Part shown: positions 39,585 through 52,000 of the stretch, one piece after another
How positions within the stretch are numbered: position 1 is the first letter of the stretch
Layout of the letters: every line of letters begins with the position of its first letter
DNA from: Rotaria sordida
Lineage: Eukaryota > Rotifera > Eurotatoria > Philodinida > Philodinidae
DNA length: 64,000 bases
Reading direction: 5' to 3'
Assembly (NCBI GenBank): GCA_905250125.1
Contig: CAJNOL010000254.1
Span: 62,001 to 126,000, forward strand
Position numbers and translations under genes: made by a program
The notes under the pieces: generated by a model
Databases searched by the model: none
What the model was told of the DNA's origin: nothing
The model's input: only the letters and a program-made list of their open reading frames with translations

Positions 39585-40732
39585 AACTTCTTTTTCAGTT
39601 TTTTCTTTTGATTGTTATGTAAATATACATATATATATATATATATATATTGAAGAAAAAAAGACATAGACTTTTTGATTTTATTCACACATTTATATAT
39701 ATTTACTCGTATTGGCGGCATTTAAGTGAACACGCCTTTTACACCATCATAGAAGAAGAAACAAAAAACAACAACACCACACATACAGAAATTTTCCCAA
39801 TATTCAATCAGACAATAAGTTACAAATGAACTGTATACACATTAGATGTACAAACTTTAATCGTGTGAATAAATAGCAGACAATAAAAGAACAAGAAAAC
39901 CGGTGACTGATCACCCTTCTAGCAACCATAGTATATGCATCATTGAAGTTTGACTACTTCATCATCGTTAAGCTTGATTGATCTATTGTTGAATATGAAA
40001 GCAGAAAAAAAAAGAAAAGTGAAACCGTTTTTAATTGAATTAATTTTATGTTTTGTTTAAATTTTTTTTCTCATGTTCGTAAATAGAAACCTTACGTTAA
40101 TAGTATAACACGTGTTTATAGAGAAATGATCAATATTTACAAGAGTTTTCAAGTATGTATATACTCTCTTGACTGTATGATCATAGGCATTCATATTGAG
40201 CAAGAAAAAAAAAAAAGTCTATATGTCTTATATTAATAAAATAAAAGTGAGCGTGAGATTTTTATCATCGGTTACCGATTAATTATAAAGATCAAAGATA
40301 ATATTGATTAATCATTATGAATTATTTAAAAATAAAAAAAAGAAGAGGATTAGAAAAGAATTAATTTAAAATTATTTGAAAATCGTTACACTATAATATC
40401 CATTGATGTTTGATATTTTTAATCGAAGTGTACTTAATCTGTATATTTGTTTTATCACAACAGAGACATTTTGATATATAAACATTCTATTTATTGACAA
40501 TGTAGATATTTCAAAAAAATAAAGTCTACAATAAACGGTCGATTCCTAGAAGGAGACTCTTTTCAGTAATGAATGTCTAGATCTCGTTGACTTTTTTCTT
40601 CAGATGATAATTACTAATCACCTAAAAATCGATCATTTTTGCCTATTTCTTCTCGAGTCTTATTGAAACTCGTGATTTATTAATGATCTCATAATTTATA
40701 CTCGACTCAAATGCTCACCTATAGACTATAGG

Positions 40733-41393
40733 TGTAAATCGAGCGGCTGAGCCGCCGCCGTTGTTGTACAAAAAACATACGCAGATTTTGCATATTTTAG
40801 ACATTCAGCATCAATTTTTGTGAATGTTGTTACCAAAACAAGCAAAAAAAATCTGCTTTTTATCGTTTTTTTTTGTGATTTATAATTGATTCAAAATAAA
40901 ATGAAATCTGTCTTTAAATCTGAAAACCAAATTTTTATCGGCTCAATCAAGAAATGACTGATTTTAATCTATTTTATCAGCATTTTTTTTTGTAAGTATT
41001 ATTTGATATAGTAGCCCGCAGCTTGACATGTGCGTCAAAGAGTTCTAACATTGTATTTACCATTTGCTGAAATGAGAAGTCTAAGAAACTATTCAATAAT
41101 TTGAGTTTCTAAATAAAAACTCAAGACAATGCGTTTTACGGTAATCATAATTAAAATGGGTCAGAAATTGAATAATCTGATTTTAGACTACAATCATATT
41201 TCTTTATCCTTTTTAACTGGCTTGTTCAGTTTGATACTAGACACTTCTCTATTAGCATTTTCTACCTTTTTCATTTCAAAATCTTTCGAAAAACAAGAGA
41301 ACAAAGAGTCATGAAAAACCTTGAGCCACTGCTACCGTGAGCAAAACCAAATATTATTTTTTAACAGTCGCCGTCGATCAACTCATCGGCTTA
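40733..41393. mobile_element. Candidate hAT-like non-autonomous element
   Basis: The left end reads TATAGGTGTAAATCGAGCGG, and the right end, inverted, reads TAGAGATGTAAGCCG. Both sides are flanked by CCTATAG, consistent with an approximate 7-8 bp target duplication (one mismatch at the eighth base). The interior has no transposase frame. A related terminus, TAGAGGTGTAAGCCG, occurs near 26793. The ends have diverged and the boundaries are approximate. Confidence 0.45.
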
Positions 41394-42579
41394 CATCTCT
41401 ACCTATAGTTGTATTAACTAACGACTATTATCAGTCCGATATGTGATAAATCTCATATGCATGACAATGACGATCATGAACTTGATGCTGCATCTTTTGT
41501 AAAACACTTTGACTTGTATTGATTCGCAGAGCTTAAAAAAAAATACTTCGTGTTCTTTACACTTGCAGACAACACGAGCATACTTTACATGTAACATCAT
41601 ACTGTACAGTATTGAATAGTTTTTATAGTAAAATGAGATGATTTGCGTGCACAATAGACAATAGTTTGTTTTTTCTTTGCTTTGTATTGATTGAAATGAA
41701 TCCGTAAATACATATTTAATATGAATCTTCAGAATCTCGCACATTGTATAATTCTAAAAATAGTTTCGGAATTATTCTTTTTGAAAAAAATAATAACTTT
41801 AATATCTGGAAATTCTTCGTGAAAAATTTTCACTTTATATTTATGGATAAACTTTTTAAATGAATTATGATTTTGTTGGTAAAAAATAAAATCTCTAGAC
41901 TGTTAATGTTTTCTAACATTGCTATTAAAATTTGATAAATTCAATTCGATTTTTTAAATTTTCTTTGTGAAGTTATTCAGTCATCATTCGATGTACTGTT
42001 TTTCGTGAGAAAAAATGAAGTATTGTGTAACAACTTAAATACTTGATAATAACACATTTTCACAAATATCATGGATTTTGTCGACTTTTTACTGTGTTAA
42101 TTTCATAAAAAAATGGAAAAATATGTCTAATAGGGTATATGTTTGGCACTTGGTATATCAAATTCGACTTGTATTTTTCGTTTCAGAACTATAAATGACT
42201 CACATTTAGCTACTAATAATATTCCAATGCCTGTGGGCACAGAAATTTATCAAAAAACTAATATAAATCACTTAAACTAATTAAAAGGTTTTCATGATAG
42301 GCTTTTGGAACACACTGTAGAAACACGAATGTGTGAAGTAAATTATTTATCAGAGCCAACTCATTTGTATCGAAATGATAAATTTTGTATAAGCCATTTT
42401 TTAATATCTTTGCAATTTTTAACTTTTTTTTTTTCTAATAATGATAGATGCATATTTAAATACAATATTATATGTATATTTATCAACAAGAAAATGATTA
42501 AACCTAATACTATTGAGCTATGTTGTTCAATCTATCGAATTATTCTCATTGTTTAATTGTACCTATATCGAGTCTATGA

Positions 42580-42930
42580 TACAAGGCTGCCATGATTGAG
42601 TGACAACGTTATTCGGCTGGTATACACAAAGTACTGTACCCAAGTGTCAATATCATCAGTAATGGAACGACTTTGGACCAGTTACTAACTGTGGTTTGTC
42701 TCAGATCACCTATTCGATAGCATGCTGACCACATTGTGACATACACTTGCTCTTGTGGTTAGTCAGTGTCTACGAAGAGCTCAAGCGATTGAGTACAAAG
42801 ACTCTGCGTCAGGCCAACCTTCTGTTCAGAGTTACAGCTATTCATAATTATAGGGAAGAGATTGGGGAAATGAATCTACCACTTGGTAGCAATCCACACC
42901 GCAAGATAGTCGAAAGGCAGAGACATTCTT
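42580..42930 (+). repeat. Dispersed tRNA-like repeat, longest copy
   Basis: It shares ordered blocks with 17690-18010 (CTTGTGGTTAGTCAG, AGAGCTCAAGCGATTGAG, CCTTCTGTTCAGAGTTA, CACCGCAAGAT) and, in its first third, with 14420-14575. The copies are diverged, which argues for an old family. A frame of about 70 codons inside is a by-product of the repeat. Confidence 0.6.
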
Positions 42931-44828
42931 CTTTGTCTCTTATACGAGTCAGTTTTGACACGTATTGATAAAAGGTCTTCTTAATGAAGTCTATGTTTAA
43001 TATTCGTGAGAATTTGTTTCAATTATTGAAAAATATGTTGATACAAATTACATTGATTTTTCATATTTCTTAGGAAGTATTATTTTATATAATTAAAGTT
43101 TTGATTTTCTTTAGAAATAAGTTTACAAATTCAAGTCGAATCTATGAGTATATTTGAACAAGTCAACTATATGCTCAAAAAAAGGTTCTTTCTCATTATA
43201 TATTAAAAAGCATCATACCTATAAACTCTAAGAAAAACATTCACTCTAATCATTGACTGTTTTTTTCATGAATTCAAATTATTGATAATGTTGAATAGAT
43301 TCATAAAATTCAATTTATAAGTCATAAGATTATAAAAACTAATTTACTATGTAGTCAATAGACTTCTTAAAATCAAGTCTGATGTTTTCTATATTTTATT
43401 TCATCGAATATTTATAAAATATCGTATAAAAAAGATTAGTTTATATAAATAGTATTATATTTCTCAGCTTTATGATATTAATCTTTGATATCAATTGAAA
43501 TCGATTTTGTTCTTACACACAAAAAATAAAATCATTATTGATAATTTTCATTTAATCAACACAATTGGATCCATTTTACATTATCATCTCATATTATCTT
43601 GTATTAAGTAAGTTCAAAAAAAGTCGAACAACAATAACAAAGAATCTGTTCTTTTTTTTTCTTGAAAACAATTGACTACTGATAATACGTAAAAAAAATT
43701 ATCAAAATTAGATTTTAATTATTATAATGGTCTTTAAATAAGAAAACAAACAAATCAATTATTTGTATTTATTTTGAAAATGTAACTAAAATTCAAGTGA
43801 TAATACTCTCATTGTAAGATTTCATATTATCACAAATCAGAATGATTTTTTAAATTGTCAGATTTAATTTATATTCAATGGATATAAAATTTATTCTTTC
43901 AATAGTTCAAATTATAATGAAATAAAAGTTTTAATTTGTGAATCTTGTTTTGAATCATCTTCACAATCAAATTTTTATCATTTTTCGATTAAACTTCTTG
44001 ATATAGAAACAAACAAAAAAATATATTTTATGTGATTAGTAAACAATTGAAGTTTGATATTCGTTCATTTGAATTTCATTCTAATCTATCAATATTTATT
44101 GATCAATTAAGATGAATTCGATTATATTGTTGAGGAACATTATCATCAAGAATATTCATATATTAGTTATGTTCTATCTAATTTAACACAATATCGATAT
44201 AAATATTTATAAAAATAGATTAAAAGTTTTCAGGATTCAGGAATCCGAATCTATAGGAGATTTTTCAATTTTCTCCGACTGAAGGAATTGAAATGAGTCT
44301 AAGATCACTATAGTTTTATTATACATTCACCATCATTCTATACGTGTCAACAGTGAAAAAAGTATGGAATATCTTCAAAATTGATCAATAGATTCCTAGT
44401 CGCCATTAGTTGTATACATGAAAAAGATATCGTTCGAATTTTTTAATTAACAACCAGAAAAATTCATCATCACCTTGGAATTGAAATTCATTTTAATGGA
44501 AAATTAGTGTCTTTCTCTATGCTTCTATAATATAACTATTATTCAAAATGTTGATGAATTTGTTCAATTTTCATTATTAAATACTCTAGATTAAGCATCA
44601 TTTATTAGAAAAAAAATTCAGTACGTATCGAAACTAGTATAGCTACTGGAAACAAGCCTAATAATTTCATATAATAGAATGAAAGTAATCATACCTTCTA
44701 CCATAGTCAAAGAACACAAGACACGTTTCATAGTCAATAATAAAATCTGACGTCATACACTGGAAAAGAGAACAATTCAACAGATGTATGTTTTCAGACA
44801 TTTTGCAAAAAAAAAGGAATGATGCAAG

Positions 44829-44836
44829 AAAAAAAA
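44829..44836 (-). terminator. Pol III terminator (T8) of the tRNA-Ile gene
   Basis: Eight consecutive T on the minus strand begin 3 nt past the tRNA discriminator base, as expected for RNA polymerase III termination. This supports an active gene rather than a tRNA fossil. Confidence 0.85.
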
Positions 44837-44838
44837 TC

Positions 44839-44912
44839 TGGTCCCTATGAGGATCGAACTCATGACCTCCGCGTTATTAGCACGGCGCTCTAACCGGCTG
44901 AGCTAAGGGACC
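44839..44912 (-). tRNA. tRNA-Ile, anticodon AAT
   Basis: A 74-nt intronless cloverleaf: acceptor stem GGTCCCT/AGGGACC with discriminator A, D-arm GCTC...GAGC, anticodon stem CCGTG/CGCGG around loop CTAATAA (anticodon AAT, read as IAU after A34 deamination), and T-arm ATGAG-TTCGATC-CTCAT. The internal promoters are intact (A box TTAGCTCAGCCGG, B box GTTCGATCC). It is followed by a T8 terminator. Confidence 0.96.
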
Positions 44913-45639
44913 ATGTCAATGCCATTTGGAAAATCGTATATGATTTTTATCACATTGTACATAGTCATGACTGAATGAAATTCGACAATCACATCCTTTT
45001 TATTATTTATATGTGTATATTGAACTATTATATTAATCGATATTCTTTAAGCTTATTATTTCTAGATGCTTGGATTTTTTGATCGATTAGATAAAATTCT
45101 TTTCGACAGCAAACAAACGAAATTCTTACCTAATTTTCAAGAGAATTGTCACATGGTGTCTATATATACAAGATTATATATACTAATGAATAGCAACATT
45201 TTGATATGATTGATGCAAAATATTGAAAATAGACTTAAACAATTTCTAAGTAGTATATTTATTAATCCAAAATCGACATTTGCAATAAAAAGAAAATCAT
45301 TTTCTGGCATAGAACAAGTTCAATGATATAAAATGTAATCAATCCTAACCTACCATTCCTTGAAATATTATATTAAAAATATCTTTCCACAGTTTGTAAT
45401 GGTTCACTCAAGTTCTATGTGATAAAAATACTTTTTAATTAAGAATCTATGTTCGAAATACGATAAACATTTGAATAAAAATGGGTGAACTGTTCTAAAG
45501 CTATTCATGACGAAATTTTAAATATGTCGTTCTACAAAGTGAGTAAAAGTTGCAATTTTAGAAAAGACCTCACTTTTTTTCACAGAATATGAAGAAAAGT
45601 TATTGACAAAGGAATCATCTCATATGTTAAGTAGCTTTT

Positions 45640-46330
45640 GAGCTGAAATTTTGTTCGTCATTAGAGAATGTATAGACTAAATAAAGCTTAAGAGGATATG
45701 GATCAGAGATGGAACCGGTACCGGTTACCGGCCGGTCCGGTACCGGTCTGGATTTTGGATCGACCGGTCTGCCGGTCTAAACCGGTCTATACTGGTCTAT
45801 ATTTTTCACTTTCCTGCTCTATGATTGTACTCAAGGTAGGAAGGTAACCCACCAAAGAGTTCACTGCACAAGATTTCATTTTAAGCTTCAGCCTGTTGTC
45901 TGTAGATCGATATTTTATCGATAAGTCGGGTTTTCCTGATAAACTAGCGTATCACCAGTATCCTGTCACTATCGGTAGACCGGTCAAACCGGTATACCGG
46001 CCGGTCCGGTCCGGTCTACCTTTCTCCAGACCCGCACCGGTACCGGTCTGAAAAAAGGTAGACCGGTTCCATCTCTGATATGGATACAAGTTGTGATTTG
46101 ACTGAAATATCGAAATTTTACTATAATTTTCCAACAGGATCTTACTTTTGCGTTAGGATCAAAATTTTGAATTTTCGATCTGAAACTATGTCCATACCAA
46201 GACTTAAAGAAAATTATAATAAAATGCTAGTATCTCAGCCGAATCGCAACTTGTGTCCATATCCTTTTAGGCACTCTCTGGTTTTTACAACCTCTTTTTG
46301 TGAACACAATTTCAGCTTAAGAGATTCTTA
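45640..46330. repeat. Fold-back repeat interrupted by a MITE
   Basis: With the insert at 45704-46077 set aside, the left flank (AGCTTAAGAGGATATGGA then TACAAGTTGTGATTTGACTG) pairs with the reverse complement of about 46180-46320, which carries CAACTTGTGTCCATATCC. The arms share blocks (TTTTGCGTTAGGATC, CGATCTGAAACTATG) with the fold-back family seen near 19.2-19.7 and 62.0-62.4 kb. Confidence 0.6.
45704..46077. mobile_element. hAT-type MITE rich in ACCGGT
   Basis: Terminal inverted repeats CAGAGATGGAACCGGT and ACCGGTTCCATCTCTG bound a 374-bp element. It is flanked by a perfect 8-bp target duplication, ATATGGAT (45696-45703 and 46078-46085). CAG...CTG ends plus 8-bp duplications are the hAT superfamily signature. 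Both subterminal regions are packed with ACCGGT/CCGGT motifs in alternating orientation, and the core is AT-rich. There is no transposase, so it would depend on a partner elsewhere. The perfect duplication suggests a fairly recent insertion. Confidence 0.88.
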
Positions 46331-47510
46331 GCATCTGGAAAGGTCCCCTTATAAGAGATAATTTTTCTATTAGTTTTATTTTCCGAAAAATGATCTTTCT
46401 TTTCAACAGCTTCGTTTTTCTTCGACTTGTGTACAGACAAAAGAAATTTAAAAGAAATATTGTCGTTCTACACAAAAATGAAAAAACATTCGTCATACAA
46501 TATTTTGGATGATCGGCACGGAAAGAGAAGGAGACAAGTGAGAAAGATATATGATTCAGCAGAACACTGAAAGCTCTACAAAACGAACTATTCGGTACCT
46601 GTTTTTTTGGATTCTCAGCAGATTTCATTTTCTTAGTGTATTACCCTATCAAAACACGATTTTTTCACAATATGAGCTTCATAAGTCTAGAACAGCATGA
46701 TCTAGAAAGCTTAAATTTATTTTGGGTGTAGAATACTCAGAGACCTGTAATATATTAAAAAGTTTTTGAAATCGATCAATGAGAACACAAGTTATTAGTC
46801 AAATATCGCTGAAAACCTAAATCGTATCAAAAAGTTACAATTCATTCATATATAATAAATGCCTATACATGATTTGTTCCTCTCTATACGACAATAAGTA
46901 ATTAGTAATAACGTTCGATTTAATGAACGAAGAATATTTCATTCAGATAATGCATCAATTACATGCTAATATCAAGTAATTGCACAAATTTAATATTAAA
47001 AGTATATCTATAGACTAATTCAGTGAGTGAAATAGTAACTAGTGTTATAATATTTCCAAAAAAAGGACGGACATCAACAAGTAAAACAATTATTAGTTCC
47101 ATGTAATGAATATAAATTAGTCGAAAGACAATAATTGGTAATACTGTAATGTAAATTGATTATTTCTATTATCTGTTTTTTTCTTTTTTTTATTGTAACT
47201 ACTCTCTATATTTCATCTAACTTCGATGAAATTAGATATACTTTTGTTATAGTATATTATTAAAAGTTTGAAATAAAAATAAAACAGCAACAAAATGAAA
47301 TATCTTTGTTGATCTATAGTAAAGACTACGGTTAAATCTCAAATATTAGACTAAAAATGCCAGAAGATAAGAATCTGAAGAAAAAAAAGGACATCGAAGA
47401 ATATTGATTAGTGCTACAGCATGATATTATTTATTCTTTTTATGCAACAACTAATTCATTTAAATTTAAACAAAAAAAAAGCACTATTATAGTTTATGAT
47501 GTTAATGTAA

Positions 47511-48216
47511 TTAAGACCAGTAAGTTTGATGAATTTTGACAGCTTCATCTTCAAGAACAGGACCAATAACAGTAAATTTAGCTGCTGGTAAAAGTTGTCG
47601 ACAAGATAAGAGGCCATCATGACCTGCATATTTCTAAAAACACAAAACAAAATTTTAAATTTTATCATTTTCTTTATTGAGACATAGTCATCGATATTTT
47701 TCTATTATATGATATTTACAAAGATGAATAATATTTTCGTCTGAATTTTCTAATAAAATATAATCATTTCGATAATAATACAATAGACAAAATTATTTTT
47801 CTTAAAATCTCTCGTTTTAATGATATTTTTTCAAATTTTGAATTCTTACTATGTAATTATATACTTACTCCTAATGTTTCAGATGAAAGAGCATAGACTA
47901 AATTTCGAATACCACTCCAAAACAAAGCACCTGTACACATTAAACATGGTTCACAACTAGTATATAATGTACATTGTTCAAGAATATTTCGACTAAATTT
48001 TTGTGAAGCCATACTAATTAAATTCAATTCAGCATGACGAGTGACATCATTATTAGGTATATGAATTGTATTTTCGGCAGTCAATAATACTTGTCCATCT
48101 TTTGATACAAGACAAGCACCAAATGGATGATTTCCATGTTCGACTGCAGATAATGAAAGTTTAATAGCTTGACGAATGAATGGTGCATGAATATTCTCAT
48201 CAATTGAAGACGACAT
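47511..48216 (-). CDS. Bacterial-type nucleoside deaminase (CDA/GuaD-like fold)
   Basis: A zinc-dependent deaminase that would hydrolytically deaminate a nucleobase or nucleoside. Two exons, 48216-47869 and 47633-47511, give about 156 aa, the usual length of bacterial guanine deaminase-like proteins. Motif HAE (61-63) supplies a zinc ligand and the catalytic Glu, and SCEPCLMC (PCxxC, Cys 91 and 94) supplies the others. The tail GPVLEDEAVKIHQTYW resembles the C-terminus of bacterial nucleoside deaminases, not the animal ADAT2 or cytidine deaminase families. An in-frame extension upstream (to 48258) looks non-coding, so the ATG at 48216 is preferred. It is divergent with the ATPase gene at 49002. 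The substrate (guanine, cytosine or other) cannot be read from the sequence. Confidence 0.82.
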
Positions 48217-49001
48217 TGGTTTTTTTTTTCTTTTACAAAAAAGACAAAAGAAAAACAACTTTCATCAAGTGAATCGTTATCTATACTAACTACCTATCCA
48301 CTGATGTATCGAATGAACTTAACTTTTAATGAGTAATACTAAATGCATCATGTAGATTTTTTTTCTATAATTGAGTCGTCAATCAAGATTTATATATATA
48401 TTTTCAGCTTCAGCTAGATATTAATAATATTTGTAAAAAAAATATTAAACTGATCATTTTTAGAAAAATTAATAGATGACGCACTCTACCAATTTTTTGT
48501 CATGTATGGTGTCATAGACATAGCATTAGCGAATGATATGAATATAATAGAGCAGATAAAAATGGCTAAGACAAAAATATGATATATAACGATATTGTAA
48601 ATTGTGCTTAATTTTTCTATGAAAAAAAATCTTTTTAATTGATTTGCTTATAAATTATGTGAATATGTGCATTAGTGGTTTTTATTTTAGAAATCATACA
48701 ATGAATCATTCCTATCAGCTAGTATAACACTCACTCAATCCATCCATCGCACAACACTCTGAAGTATATATTATCTATCTTCACTTTAAAAAATTTACTC
48801 GTTAAATATCAACCAATAATTTAAATTCAATTTATCGTCTTATGAGAAGATGTCATTACTATTTCTTTAACCTGCCAAAATGAAAAATTTCTGTTGGATG
48901 ACAAAAAAGCAATCAATTTTATACTTGAATAATATCATTATAATATATTCATTTCAAGTGAAAAAAAAATCTTTCTTTCAATTTTAAGATTATTTAGTTT
49001 C
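48217..49001. promoter_or_regulatory. Divergent promoter region, deaminase / ATPase
   Basis: 785 bp separate the two start codons of head-to-head genes, so both promoters should lie here. The sequence is AT-rich without a recognisable core element; no coding region was seen. The deaminase ATG is preceded by an acceptor-like TGTAAAAG on its strand. Confidence 0.45.
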
Positions 49002-52000
49002 ATGTACTTACGTCATGTTTTCTTAAACTTGAAATCGATTGTTTATCTACGTTCTCAAGTAATTCATCCTTTAATTTATTTAATAATCGTATCTAATATA
49101 TTTTTATTTCATATTTTATAGACAATCGACAAATTTATTCATCGTTCATTGACACATCATATTGATAAATATGAAAAATCAAATTCAATAAAATTCTCTC
49201 ATGAAGAAACTAATCCTAACAAAGAAAAAAGTGACAGTAACTTAATTGTAGTGCCAAAAGGTGCTCGAAAAGCTGCACAGGAAGGATTATCATTTGTTGA
49301 GAAAATCATCAAAAAATATTTACCATCTCGTATTAATTCACTTCTTATTCTTGTACATAATTATTTGTATTCTTTTTTTTTCCTCTTTAAAACAAAAAAT
49401 TCTTCTTTATATTAGGTTCTCGCTGGTATTGGTTATGTAATTATAGCGCAAGCAAAAAATGATTATGAAATTAAACGAACATTTCGTAATGGTTCTTGTC
49501 CAACTTATAAATTTAGAGAAGAACAATTACTCGAACGAAAAGAATTATTAGATACACTTTTGTCAATTGTTAAACCTGTTACTAATAAACTTGTATCATC
49601 ATATTATATTGTAGTTGGTGATCATGGAACTGGGTAAGATTCAATAAATAATTATCAAAAAAAAAAATTTTATTTTTTCTATATAGAAAAACAACATTAA
49701 TTCGTCAAGCAGCACGACAAGTTGGTCGAGGTGTTATTTATGTTGATAGTTCGTTATGATTTTATCTATAAAAAGAAAAGAATTTATTAACATTTCTAGT
49801 TCCATATAATGTTGAAAAATTTGGTTATGCATTTGCACGTGCAATAAATTTTCATTTTAAAGAACATATTCTTCTATCAGCATGGATTGAATCAAAAATG
49901 TTTGGTTCACCACCTGATGATGGTAAAAATTAAATTGAATTTTTTTTTGTTTATCTTTCTATTAAATTATTTATTTTTCTAGATAAACAAGAAAGTTGGG
50001 AACGTGCATTAATTACATTTGAAAAATATGCAATTGATTTTAAAAGAAAATATGATTGTGTACCAATATTAATCTTTGATAATTGTGATTCACTTGCACA
50101 AAAAGATAAGAGAATGCTTGAAATATTACAAGATACAGCAAAGACAGCTATTGATGATTCAACATGGATTACAGTATTTGTTGGATCAATTGGAGAAGCA
50201 CCAGAACAAATGGAAGGTCTGTCATTTACAAATGAACATTTCCAACAGTCTAATCGCTTGAGACTATTGTCATTCGATCGATTATGAAAAAGTCTAGTTT
50301 TTCGGTCTTTACGTCTTGAGTTATTGACATTTTACTTGATTTTCCTTCTATGAGTATAGGATCCCTGAGAATTTGTGTGATCAAATTTTGAGCTAGGATA
50401 AATGTGTCTGTATCGAGATATCAGCTTGTCATAGAAAGGTTCTTCTTTTGAAGCACAGTCCAAAACAGGCGTTTCTTTGAGATATTCGTTCAGGCTCAAA
50501 CTATGAGATGCTACTAATGACTTTAAAGTAGTGTCCTACACGAACACGACTTTTTGAAACTGGAGCTAATCGACATCCAGCGGATACTTTAAACAACAAC
50601 AAAAAAACAAATGAATCAAGTCATTCATGATTCACTTGCCGTCTTTCTGATTCTAAAATCCGATCGTTTTTGCCAAGTATACGTTTGCTTGCTGCTGATG
50701 ACACTCGAATGTAATACAACGTTGGTGTCAAACGTCATAATTGTGGATACATACATGAATGCTTTACATACTCACATTTTTTTATAATTCATTTTCTTCT
50801 CCATGTATTCAGTTAATTCGTTATATGATTCATCATCATTTGTAGATGAATTTCATTAAAAACGAATTCTATTAGTAAAACAATATTGTTTTCCACTTCC
50901 GTTATCTGTTCTTAAATACAATAAATTGTACAATCATGATCGAATTAGTTTTCACTTCTATGCTTATATCTAAATTAGCAGTTTAAAAAAGTAAAAATAT
51001 TTTGAAGTGTCGAAATCTCATTCATTACTACGTCGGGCTCAGGTATAGGATCATGCTCGGCAGTATCCGACATAGGTCACTTCTTTTGTTACCTGACCTA
51101 ACCCAACCCGCGGTGACGGATAGTTTTTGACCAATCAAAGTGAGTTTTTTTCAGACATTGTCAATCTTCTCAGTAAATCGATACATATTCTATAGGTATT
51201 CGGAATTCGCAAACCTTTTGTGACCCGACCCGACCCGACCGGAGGTCAAGTATGTTTTTTCGTGACCCAACCCGACCCGAGTGGGACACTGATACCCGGC
51301 TCGATTTCAGGGCACTACTACAAGGTCTATCTATGGACAAAATCTCCGTTTGAAATTCGATCATCCATGTTCTTAGTGATTCTATACTCGATCATAGGAA
51401 GATAATCGAGTAAAGTGCTCATAACTCGGCAAGGACAGATCGGAAAATCAGATATTGTCAGTATTCATCATAACCGATTGAATAGTCAAGTATGCCTCCT
51501 TGTTATTTCTAAGTCTTAGAAAATCGAAGATTATCTATATTAAACTAATATTCGAAATTTTTGAGATTCTTGAAATATATTTTGTTTAGACAAATATTAA
51601 ATTAACATAATAATTATAATAATATACTTTTATTTTCAGGTCGAAGTAGTATTACTCGTGCTGCATCATTTATTGAAATAGCAGATCTATCAGAAAAAGA
51701 AGCAATCACTTATTTAACAGAAAAACGAAATTTATCACAAGATATGGCGAAAGATATTTATGCACTTTTTGGTGGTCGTATTAAACGTTTACAAAATGCT
51801 GCAAGTAAAATCGAAAGTGGTACATCATTTTCTAGTAAGTAACATCAAATATTTTTTTTTCTCTTTTGAATAAAAAAAATCTTCGGCGTTCGATTTTTCT
51901 TTCATTTAGCTATTCGAAAAGCAACTTTAAATGGTATAGCACGTCGAATAGAAAAAATTCGATGTCGAGTTAGTAATCAAGAAGAAGCATTTATTTTTAA

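Larger units (their letters stand above)
39585..44838. other. Gene-poor region with dispersed repeats
   Basis: A 5.2-kb stretch without a convincing gene. It includes an (AT)n run near 39.63 kb, a hAT-like candidate at about 40.73-41.39 kb and a tRNA-like repeat at about 42.58-42.93 kb. Short open frames at 41.1, 41.4, 42.3 and 42.7 kb lie in repeats or AT-rich DNA and show no family resemblance. Confidence 0.5.
44913..47510. other. Intergenic with nested repeats
   Basis: No gene is supported. The main content is an old fold-back repeat (about 45.64-46.33 kb) interrupted by a hAT-type MITE. The rest is AT-rich unique-looking DNA; open frames near 46.3-46.6 kb fall in repeat DNA and show no family resemblance. 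Confidence 0.5.
50217..51639. other. Repeat-bearing intron of the ATPase gene
   Basis: This 1.4-kb intron holds a GC-richer segment (about 51030-51300) with iterated GACCC/CCCGACC motifs, and the dispersed repeat shared with 30.1 kb (about 51320-51490). The other introns of the gene are under 90 bp, so the extra DNA is probably inserted. Confidence 0.5.
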
